From Panopea generosa (taxonomy: Eukaryota > Mollusca > Bivalvia > Adapedonta > Hiatellidae), in NCBI GenBank assembly GCA_029582155.1, contig CM055899.1, forward strand, positions 70,959,219 through 71,023,218: a DNA stretch of 64,000 nt, read 5' to 3'. Numbering within the stretch: position 1 is the stretch's first letter; every line of letters begins with the position of its first letter. The translations under genes and the position numbers were made by a program. The notes under the pieces were generated by a model, which was given only the letters and a program-made list of their open reading frames with translations, did not search any database and had not been told where the DNA came from. Below, piece after piece: positions 1 through 11,400 of this stretch.

Positions 1-357
1 TGAAATTTATCCATAAGTGACAGTCACAGACCGGACAAGAAATCTCAAGCAGAGTGAAAGTGTCGTCTAACAAAGCTAAATTGTGACCTTGACCTTTGAA
101 GTGGGAGTCTGGGTGTTACATGCGACATGTCGTCATGTTATGCTGATCATTTCTAGCAAGTATTTATAAAATTCATCTATGCATGACAAAGTTACAGGCC
201 AGACATGGAATCTCATACAGACTCAAAACAAACTCAAAGTGTGACCTTGACCTTTGAGGTACAGGTGTGAGTCTTATGCGTGACATGTCGTCATGTCATG
301 CAAATGAATTGAGTAAAATGTTTTTGAAATTTATCCATAGGTGACAAAGTTACAAAG
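1..357 (+). repeat. Pearl-like ~165-bp tandem unit, about two copies
   Basis: Contains gtgaccttgacctttgaggt, cgacatgtcgtcatgttatg and tcatctatgcatgacaaagt, the same unit as at 51740-52140 and 53860-55900. It is cut by the left window edge. No coding potential. Confidence 0.75.
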
Positions 358-832
358 AACTCAATGTTATTATTTGAACAATTTTGAGAAAGCTACATAT
401 AAGAATGATTTGCATCAATTTGATGAAAATCTGTCATGAAGTTTTTATGAAATCATTTGAAGCAAAATTAACAGATGAATGATGGACACAGAGTGATCAT
501 AAAAGTTCACCGTGAGTCTTTGACACAGGTGAGGTTAAAAGTATGATTTATTTCATGACCCTGAGCTTCTGGGAAAACCCCTGATGATATACCAGTCAAA
601 CTCAATAAGGTTAGTTTATCAGGGGAAGTAAAAAGTACATGATAAATCATAGTGGTAAACACAGGTTATTTCCCTTGAGCAAAATGTCCACACTTGAGAT
701 ACTGTTATTACCAGTTATGTAAGTGATGAGATAAATGTACTCCTTTGTTTTTCATTTTGTTTGATCACAAGGTAAATGACATACACATGATAGATTCTTC
801 TGATTTCCTACAAGATCTATGTCATTCTGATT
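358..832. other. AT-rich intron, nothing recognised
   Basis: Intronic sequence of the ERCC6L-like gene downstream of exon 18. No splice-flanked open frame in phase 0 and no repeat family recognised. Confidence 0.5.
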
Positions 833-1095
833 TATCTCTAATTAACCTCAATTAAAAATGTATCTAGTTGAACTCAAAAATGTTTCTAATAAACAATTAT
901 AAATATCTCTAATTAACCTCAATTAAGAATCTAGTTGAACTCAAAAATGTTTCTAATAAACAATTATAAATATCTCTAATTAACCTCAATTAAGAATGTA
1001 TCTAGTTGAACTCAAAAATGTTTCTAATAAAAAATTATAAATATCTCTAATTAATCTCAATTAAAAATGTTTCTAATTAACCTCAATTAATAATA
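833..1095. repeat. Tandem repeat, ~70-bp unit, about 3.5 copies
   Basis: The unit includes ctctaattaacctcaattaa and gttgaactcaaaaatgtttc; starts near 835, 905, 974 and 1046. Confidence 0.85.
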
Positions 1096-1423
1096 ATGTG
1101 TTTTAAGGACTACAAAAAATCCCCTCAAATAAATTGACCAACCACTGTAAATATAACACTCATCTTCGAGGAAATTATTCTTCATCCCCTTTGGGATGGC
1201 TATCATTCGGTGTTAAGTTGTTAACTGTAAGATGCAATCTATACATTCATATAAGATTGTAAGTCAACATCAGGTACAACATATATTCAGGTGTATTGAC
1301 TGCACAAATTGAAATGACCACTTGACAACTCATTTGCACAAAGGCTATCAGAATTAATGATTAACAGTCAGAAAAAAAATATTTGGCAATCTAATTAAAA
1401 TTCAGTTAACCTAACAACTCTTT

Positions 1424-1576
1424 CCTACTAGTATGCAGAATTCGAGCATACCCATCTTCCCAAGTAACTAATAACTTGAATCCATAGTGTGAGACAAATG
1501 ATAATTATAACGTGGCACCTGTGGTATTGGATGTGGCAGGATGGGGATTTGAACTCACAACCCCTGGATTGCAGAA
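1424..1576 (-). mobile_element. tRNA-derived SINE (family A), minus, fragment
   Basis: Minus strand gives the tRNA B-box-like segment ggttgtgagttcaaatcccc, then a body shared with copies at 7230-7460, 16627-17105 and 37735-37915. The short open frame across it is not a gene. Confidence 0.7.
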
Positions 1577-1726
1577 AAATAGTAAGATATACTGGAATTA
1601 CATTATATACATATTGGTACTGAAATGATAAATGACTAAATGCTGAAGTACAGTGACAAGCTGATTTGACACAAAACTTATGGTAAGTATAACCCATGAG
1701 CCATTTGACTCAATTTGAATACTTCC

Positions 1727-2329
1727 ACTACATTGTTACCTTAATCCTTGGTTTGTGGTGTACTGGGGTATCTGGTGATGTCAGATATATGCTTACATTG
1801 TTACCTTAATACATGGTTTGCTGTCTACTGGGGTATCTGGTGATGTCAGATCTATGCCTACATTGTTACCTTAATACTTGGTTTGCGGTCTACTGGAGTA
1901 TCTGGTGATGTCAGATCTATGCCTACATTGTTACCTTAATACTTGGTTTGCGGTCTACTGGGGTATTTGGTGATGTCAGATCTATGACTACATTGTTACC
2001 GGTTTACTGGGGCACCTTGTGATGTTAGATCTATGCCTACTTTATTACCTTAATACTTGGTTTGCGGTCTACTGGGGGTATCTGGTGACGTTAGATCTAT
2101 GCTTACATTGTTACCTTAATACTTGGTTTGCGGTCTACTGGGGTATATGGTGATGTCAGATCTATGCCTACATTGTTACCTTAATACTTGGTTTGGGTTC
2201 TACTGGGGTATCTGGTGATGTCAAATCTATGCCTACATTGTTACCTTAATACTTGGTTTGTGTTCTACTGGGATATCTTGTGATGTTAGATCTATGCCTA
2301 CATTGTTACCTTAATACTTGGTTTGTTAC
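1727..2329 (-). repeat. 65-bp array made of exon 18 end plus donor, about ten copies
   Basis: Each unit on the minus strand has ~50 bases of exon 18 (CTGACATCACCAGATACCCC, then CCAAGTATTAAG), the donor gtaaca and a few intron bases. It abuts the authentic exon. Copies diverge by substitutions and small indels (one lacks ~15 bp near 1995), so it is not a simple assembly duplication. The last junction shows a partial 29-bp copy at 2302-2330. Confidence 0.9.
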
Positions 2330-2451
2330 CTTAATACTTGGTTTGCGGTCTACTGGGGTATCTGGTGATGTCAGATCTATAGCCTCAGGCCGTACTGGCC
2401 GCTCTGGAGATCCCTGCACTGGCAGATCTACCTCGGTTAACTCTTCTTGCA
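2330..2451 (-). CDS. ERCC6L: ERCC6L-like exon 18, last coding exon seen
   Basis: Acceptor ttttctag at 2452 and donor AGTATTAAG|gtaaca at 2329. The split valine and 40 further codons ([32 protein letters not shown]) stay in phase with exon 17. No family match is recognisable, as expected for the poorly conserved C-terminal half, but splice sites, phase and lack of stops agree. The frame ends at phase 0, and the next exon lies left of the window. The last ~50 bases with the donor are repeated about ten times in the following intron. Confidence 0.75.
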
Positions 2452-5400
2452 CTAGAAAAAAGTTAACTGATTTTTCAAATTTTTATGTAACAACCAAAAT
2501 TTTGGAGAACTGAATATCCCCTGCTCAAAAAGCCCATTAACAGAGCAAAATAGACAACACGTGTGGACGGGATGTAAAAAAGACGCACGTTATAATGCCC
2601 CAAGATGTAAAAAAAAAAAAAGGAGATAAATGTAATATAAATGGAATTTGATAAATAAAATATAAAAGTAAAATTAATTTTGATTTATGTTACAAGAACA
2701 AACAAATTTTTAAGGGTCATTACTAAAACAAAACTGAATTGAGAGACCAAAACAGGCTCATATTAAGACAATGTAACTGCTGTACGGTTTTATTTGAATT
2801 GGGTTTAATCTGTAGTAGTTGCATCTGCAGGGTTGTTGGTCCAAAACTAATGGACATAAAAGCCATTTCAGTATCAGAACCACCCCCCCCCCCCCACCCC
2901 CCACCCCAAATTTTCTTCAAAAAGCAAGAGATATATCTTTGTGACATAATTTATGGTGCAGGAGTATAATAAACCCAAGACATTACGTTTGATATTAACC
3001 TAGTGTAATATCACTATCATTGCTGGGTGTTATCCTATAATTATCCCTCAGTAACCAGCTACTTTCTGACTGGCTGGAATATCTTCCGCTAAATGGGGGT
3101 TTGCAGAGAATATTATTTCAAATTATTTGCCAGATATAACAGAACAAACACAAATTTTATTGAGTAGTTTTATGTACTTAATGACGTCTTCTTAATGAAA
3201 TAAGTGAAATATACAAAATATAGGCAGGTTACCAGGCTGATAGTCTTCTCTGAGTTCTGGTCTGGGAAAGTCCCAGTTATTGAACTGGTTCCTGTTGGGT
3301 CCACTGCCAGCGCCAGATGTTGTCTGCCCCGGGACTTTACCGAGTCTCTCCTCCAGCGTTGCCGTCTGACTAGACTCCATCTGAATTAGCTCCCTTGCTT
3401 TCTGGACCTGTGGTAAGATATGTGTTGGTAATTACAGTCAACATTGTCTTAAGCAGTCAGTCAAGAGAAGGAGCAAAAGTGGCTTTTTAAGACAGGTTGT
3501 TGCTTAATACAGGTTAAGTTTGCTCTGAAAGCAAAGAAAATGGATATGGCAAATGTGGCTGCTTACGAAAGAAAAGTGGCTGTTCAATAGAGGTGACCAC
3601 TTACGCAGGTTTGACTGCATTTTTATTACAATTTAGACATCTTGGTTTATTTCTGATGACTGGTTAGAAAACCTTTATTTGTTTTTTAGGCACATATCCT
3701 TCAGTGCCTACCGTAATTCTGGTACAGTATGTTGTGTTTTTTAAATGGGGTTTAACATTTTCCTGAGTTTGATCCTCTGCCACGGCTATGTGTGGTGCCG
3801 TTGAGTATGTACATATGCTTAGTTATGGTTCTACCAAGGAACACCTCGGGAGTGATTTGTATAAGCTGTAAGAACTTTTTTTACAATCAATGTAAAATAG
3901 ATGAGTTAAAAACAACACATTTTTAACATATTGTAAGTTCTGTATGACATGCAGTTTTATTGGTGAAACAAATACCGTAACCATCTTAGCTTTCCAAAAT
4001 AACTGGCAAACCTTCTTACTTTCTGACAAAGCTGGTTCTGAACCCACAACCTCAGTGGTGAGAGGGGACAGCATGTTAGACCATTTGACCATAGAGAATC
4101 TACATCAAACCGGAACACAAAGATAATATGCGCATCTGCACTTGGTTATGATGCATCCTAGCAAGTTTCATAAAATTCCAACATGGGCTTGTAGAGAAAT
4201 AGCTCGGACAAGAATTTGGTCACAAATAGAATCAAAGGGCCATAACTCCACAAGAAAAATCATCAAACCGAAACACAAAGACAGTATGCATATTTGCACT
4301 TGGTAATGATGCATCCTAGCAAGTTTCATAAAATTCCAACCAGAGGTTGTAGAGAAATAGCCGGACAAGAATTTGGTCACAAACAGAATCAAAGGGCCAT
4401 AACTCCGTGAAAAATCATCAAACCGGAACACAAAAACAATATGCGCATCTGCACTTAGTAATGATGCAGCCTATTGAGTTTCATAAAATTCCAACCTGAG
4501 GTTGAAGAGAAATAGCCCGGACAAGAATTTGGTCACAAACAGAATCAAAGGGCCATAACTCCGTGAAAAAATCATCAAACCGGAACAGAAAGACAGTATG
4601 CGCATCTGCACTTGGTAATGATGCATCCTAGCAAGTTTCATAAAATTCCAACCTGAGGTTGTAGAGAAATAGCCTGTACAAGAATTGGTGACACGGATGG
4701 ACGGACACACACACACAGACGGACGAAGCGGCGACTATATGCTTCCCCCCTTTTGGGGAGCATAAAAAGTACTCTTCTATCATAAGTAAATCTTAGTAAA
4801 AGTACTGTTCTATCACAAGTAAGTCTGAGTAAAAGGACTGTCCTTCCACAACTAAATCTGAGTAAAAGAACTGTTCTATCACAAGTAAATCCAAGTAAAA
4901 GAACTGTTCTACCACAACTAAATCCGAGTAAAAGAACTGTTCTATCACAAGTTAATCTGAGTAAAAGTATTGTTCTTCCACAACTAAATCCGAGTAAAAG
5001 AACTGTTCTATCACAAGTTAATCTGAGTAAAAGTATTGTTTTTCCACAACTGATTCTGAGTAAACGTACTGTTCTTTCATAACTTAATACGAGTAAAAGA
5101 ACTGTTCTTCCACGAGTAAATATGAGTAAAACTACTGTCCTTGCACAAGTAAATAAAATATGGCTAAAAGTACTGTCCTTCTACAAGTTAATCTGAGAAA
5201 AAGAAATGTTCTATCACAAATAAATCTGAGTTAAAGTGCTGTTCTTCTACAAGTTAATCTGAGTAAAAGTACTGTCCTTCTACAAAATAATCTAAGTAAA
5301 AGTACTGTCCTTCTACAAGTTAATCAGAGTAAAAGAAATTTTCTATCACAATTTAATCTGAGTAAAAGTGCTGTTCTTCTTCAAGTTAATCTGAGTAAAA

Positions 5401-8400
5401 GTACTGTTCTTCCACAAGTAAATTAAACATGACTAAAGGTAGTGTCCTTCCACAACTAAATCTGAGTAAAAGTACTGTTCTTTTATAAGTTAATCTGAGT
5501 AAAGGAACTGTTTTACTGCAAGTTAATCTGAGTAAAAGCACAGTCCTTTCACAAGTAAATCTGAGTAAAAGGACTGTCCTTCCACAACTAAATCTGAGTA
5601 AAAGTACTGTTCTATCACAAGTAAATCTGAGTCAAAGAAATGCTCTTCCACAACTGATTCCGTGTAAGAGTACTTTTTTTCACAACTAAATCCAAGTAAA
5701 AGAACTGTTATTCCACAACTAAATCAGAGTAAAAGAACTGTTCTTCCACAACTAAATCTGAGTAAAAGTACTGTCGTTCTACAAGTAAATACGAGTAAAA
5801 GTATTGTCCTTCCACAAGTAAATAAAATATGACTAAAAGTATTGTCCTTCCACAATTAAATCTGAGTAAAAGTACTGTCCTTCTACAAGTAAATCTGAGT
5901 AAAAGTACTGTCCTTCTACAAGTTATTCTAAGTAAAAGAAATGTTCTATCACAACTAAATCTGATTAAAAGTGCTGTTCTTCTACAAGTAAATCTGAGTA
6001 AAAGTACTGATCTTCCACAACTAAATCTGAGTAAAAGTACTGTTCTTTTACAAGTTATTGTGAGTAAAGGACCTGTTCTACTACAAGTTAACCTGAGTAA
6101 AAGCATAGTCCTTTCACAAGTAAGTCTGAGTAAAAGTACTGTCCTTCCATAACTAAATCCGAGTAAAAGAACTGTTCTATCACAAGTAAATCTGAGTTAA
6201 AGAACTGTTCTATCACAAGTAAATCTGAGTAAAAGTACTGTCCTTCCACAAGTAAATCTGAGTAAAAGTAGTGTTGAGATTTAACTTTCAAAAGTAAAAT
6301 TTGAAAAATATCTATTACATGCACCTTTCACATAATGTGAAACAGTTTAATGTTCCCAACTTCCCAGGCTGTGCAAGTATCTAGAATATCAATATCTAGA
6401 AAGTGCAACTAATCAACTATATTCTAAATATTAAAAAAAAACACATGATTGATCTTAATTGTTTTTTCAATACTATATTTAAATCACGCCAAAGAAAATT
6501 ATACGCTGAAACTACACAACCAAAAAGTAATAAGTTTATTACTATAATACCCCACCCACATTTTTCTTTACCGTAAACTCAATTTAAATGTCGACTTTCA
6601 TGTTTTAACAGAAGAAAGTTTATATTTATACAGTTCCAATGATTGTAAATTTTTGAAATATTTATAAAATTACCAAAACCTAACGTTGACATTAGACATA
6701 ACGCGATCGGTCGCGGATTATCTGCAAGAACATAATCAGATTTTAGTTATTGTCAACATTCTGGCAAAGGGAGATAAATTCATGCTCTTCATAATGGAGG
6801 TTTTGAGGGACACCCGCGAATTACGTCATCGTCTATTTTCTATATTTGCTCAGGTGTGTGGTAAGAAACGTGTACCTTGGTCATAGATAACCGACCAATC
6901 AGAGCGGTTATTAAAAATAGATTAATTTATATTCAAAGCTATCCACCAATCACATTAGGGGAATAAAAATTGATAACTGAATATGCATGAGAGGTTTTCT
7001 TAAGTAAATCTGAGTAAAAGTACTGTTCTACCACAAGTAAATCTGAGAAGAAGCACTGTCCTTCCACAAGTATTGGCAAACTTACAGTAAATGGAGCAAG
7101 GCTTGAACCCATGACCTCAGTGGTGACAGGCAAGTGATCTTGAGACTGCCTTTGACTACTCTGCTACTGATGACCTTCCTGGTGAATAATGCACAAATTA
7201 TTGTGTGTTTGTTTTATTATTTTGGATTATTTTTAGTCCAGTTAAGGCTTACAGATGATCATTTAACCAGTACTCAAGCACACCCATCTCCACAAGAAAC
7301 TGCTCATTTCTCAATTGAATCAGCAGTGAGAGATGAATGACAAGGTAACACAATGTCATATATCAATCATCACGGAAACTGGCCGGGTGGGAATTCAAAC
7401 TCACGACCCCTAGATTGATAGTTTGATGTTCTAGAGACTGCGCTAATCAGGCCTGGTTCACATGATTGGTGGAAATAATGTTGGATTATATTATAGAAAA
7501 TGTATATAGCAGGTGAGGCCAGCGTGAGTGTATATACCCTGTGTTGTATGTAGTCATTCTCCGGGGAAGGTTCACTCTCATCCTGGTCATCTCCACCTTC
7601 TGTACCCTGGGAGAACATCAGGTCATGGTCACTTAGCCCAAACATATCTGTAAACATAAAGATTGTAACATGTTAAAAATTGTGGAATAATCATTATTGT
7701 CCCAAACATACTCATTTGAAGTAAGGTCATTTTTTCTTTTCATACACATTAATGTTTTTTTTCCCACTATGGCAAACCCAAACCATTTTTAAAAAAAAAT
7801 TAAAATGACTGCTCTGGAATTAAGTGTTTAATTGGAATAAATACAAATAGATTACAAGTCTGGTTTTAACATTTCAAAGTTGAATAATTACCATATAACT
7901 TACTGTGTTTTATGATATTTTACACACACTCATTAAAGTTTGAGATTTTTTCTGGGACCTAAATAACCCCCTGGGACTTTTATTAGCGGGTGTAGGGTAT
8001 TTACGTTACCATAAAAAATTGTTTGCTTCACTTCACAAACAGCCAGTCACCTTAATTTTAAACCTGAAACATGTCAACAACATTGAAATTGAGGACAAAA
8101 ACAACAAAATCCTTGTCTTTTACAGGTAATCTAAATACCTACTTAATCTGATTAGCCAGAAGCCACCAATCAGAGATAATCTCTGACTCTCCAGGACAGA
8201 CACCTGATAATTACCTTTATAATCTGGGAGAGGATTATTACAGAAGCTTATCCAAACCTCTTATACAAACACACAGGCTTATGTGATGTTGTTATGGAGT
8301 TATAGCATTACAGCAATCTCCTGAAAATATGTTGTTTTCTTGCTCTTGGTGTAACAACATGTCAACTTGCATAATAAAATATTCTGATGACCAATTCCAA

Positions 8401-11400
8401 CAAAGCATTGCAAGCTTTTTCCTCAGTTGACTTTTTAGAATGAATGAATGGTTTTTTACGGCGTACCAACACATCATAGGTTATTCAACACCAACAGGAA
8501 GGAAGATACCAGGTTCTCTCTACATGTGCCAAATCAACAAATTAACATAGAGATTAAAAAAATATATATCAACAAATGAATATAGAACCTTGATACCTGC
8601 AGTGTCACCACATTCTATGGTATCACTCAAATTTCTATTAAATTACATTTAGAAACTACTTGTTTTTGCAGATAATTCATTCACTGGATTTAGTGAAGAG
8701 TGTAATCAAGCACATATTACTAATCCAGTAATAGTTGAAATGTTGAAAATGTTAATTATGGTAAAAAAAATTATGAACACCAAAAATGTTTTATTCTTCT
8801 TGTCCTTACAGACTTTGAATTAATAATTATGATCTTTCAGGAACAATAGTACCTCTGATATACATAAAATCATTAAAAATTGTGCTCAGATAGTGTTACA
8901 GTAAACCATCATTTTGAGACATGGATATAATTTGTATGTTTAGAATGAGGGTGATTTCTTCTTTTGCATCTAGTATATTGTGTGTATTTGGGATAAAAAG
9001 ATAACGGCAACCAAGTGTTCCCATTTGTTTATTTGGTGTGTTTTGTCTTTTTTCGCTAGTACAGTTAATATAATGGCAGTCAGCATGCCTAATCATCGTC
9101 CTTCAGATCCGCCGGACAGTTAACTGGTATTTAACAAACTGTCATTGACTACTTCCTCACATATTCAGAGACCAGAGAACAGTTAACTAGTACAAGACAC
9201 ACTGTATTTCTGTGTCACTGACTACTTCCTCGCATATTCAGAGGTGGGAGACTTATTGCCGTAGAACAGTTAACTAGTACTAGACACACCATATTTCTGT
9301 GGCAATAACTAATTCCTCACATATTCAGAGGTGGGTGACTCGTGGCAGTAGAACAGTTAACTAGTACTAGACACACTGTATTTATGTGGCCATGACTACT
9401 TCCTCACATATTCAGAGGTGGGAGACTCATGGCAGTAGAACAGTTAACTAGTACTAGACACACCATATTTTTGTGGCAATGACTACTTCCTCACATATTC
9501 ATAGGTGGGAGACTCATGGCAGTAGAACAGTTAACTAGTACTAGACACACCGTATTTCTGTGGCAATGACTACTTCCTCACATATTCAGAGGTGGGAGAC
9601 TTATGGCTGTAGAACAGTTAACTAGTACTAGACACACCATATTTCTGTGGCAATAACTTCTTCCTCACATATTCAGAGGTGGGAGACTCATGGCAATAGA
9701 ACAGTTAACTAGTACTAGACACACCATATTTCTGTGTCACTGACTACTTCCTCGCATATTCAGAGGTGGGAGACTCATGGCTGTAGAACAGTTAACTAGT
9801 ACTAGACACACCATATTTCTGTGTCACTGACTACTTCCTCGCATATTCAGAGGTGGGAGACTCATGGCAATAGAACAGTTAACTAGTACTAGACACACCA
9901 TATTTCTGTGGCCATGACTACTTACTCACATATTCAGAGGTGGGAGACTCATGGCTGTAGAACAGTTAACTAGTACTAGACACACCATATTTCTGTGGCC
10001 ATGACTACTTACTCACATATTCAGAGGTGGGAGACTCATGGCAGTAGAACAGTTAACTAGTACTTGACACACCATATTTCTGTGGCCATGACTACTTCTT
10101 CACATATTCAGAGGTGGGAGACTCATGGCAGTAGAACAGTTAACTAGTACTAGACACACCATATTTCTGTGGCCATGACTACTTTCTCACAAATTCAGAG
10201 GTGGTCATAGAATAAAGGTCATAGACAATCATCAGATTATGGCCGGGTAGAGATTCAAATTTACAACCCCTGGACCAGCACATTACCAATGTAGCTAATT
10301 GGACCTGGCCGTGTCCGAGTTAGACAACAACTGACTGTATGCAACACTAACAGTAATGCCTAGACAAGACTACTATCTGTGAGTTAATACTGAGGGTGAT
10401 AACAACCGTGTTCACTACATGAAGTAACAACAGACCTAGTGAGTATAGGAAGGCTATATGTTCCTCAACAGTGTTCACTACATGAAGTAACAACATAGGA
10501 AGGCTATATGTCCATCACCCGTGTTCACTACATGAAGTAACAACAGACCTAGTGAGTATAGGAAGGCTATATGTTCATCAAGGCTGGGGTCCGTGAGTCT
10601 CTGACCACTGTGCATCTGTTCCAAGGCCTGCTGTGTGGTGGATGTGTGAGGATCATCCAAGGTAAATAACTCCTTCAACTCATACTTACTGAAGTACCTG
10701 AAATATACGAGATGTCGTTTTTACTTTTTATCACACAATTTACTGTGCAGAAGTGTGATAAACACACTACACGACATTAACAAAATGTAATATATCACTT
10801 CCCATTGCTCACCGCTTTCCTCATAAATAGGCTCTCGTAAGTAAAAAGCTGATCTACTTTCTGACTTCCCTGAATATATAAATGGTGTTGATATGTCATG
10901 GAAAAATTACGTTATTTCAAGATGTGACACCAGGGAGACAATCAAAATCCCCTTCACTGAAAAAAGACATGGGGTTACAGAATCCCCTTCATAGTTTTGC
11001 AAAAAGTATCATAATCCCCTCTGTGATTTAAACAGGGCTATCAAAATCCCCTTCATGAAAATAGCAGGGCTATCATAATCCCCTTCATGGAATAATACAC
11101 AGTATATACATTAAATAAAACATTATATGTAACAATTAGCCGTGCCATCCTATAAAGAATTATAAGAGACTATATTTACATGTAAACCATATCAATACAT
11201 ATCTTAAACCAATTTATCACAATTTATATCACTTGCTGTTTATATATTTGCATGTTTACTGATAACCTTACAGAATAGTAAACATACTTGCAGAATAGCA
11301 CATATAATACAGCACATTTTAACACATATACATATACACCGTACAAAAATGAGAGGCCGGTGCTCATCTTGACGTATTGTCTAAAATGTTATTAAAATTA

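Noticed and set aside
1150..1250. Possible further ERCC6L-like exon on the minus strand (cttacag at ~1232, then a D/E-rich frame ending in TAA)
   Set aside because: The only coding-looking frame does not match the phase 0 end of exon 18; in phase 0 a stop follows after three codons.
5708..6324. Open frames of 132, 107 and 78 codons on both strands
   Set aside because: They follow the 33-bp period of a minisatellite, exist on both strands and have no splice or start context.
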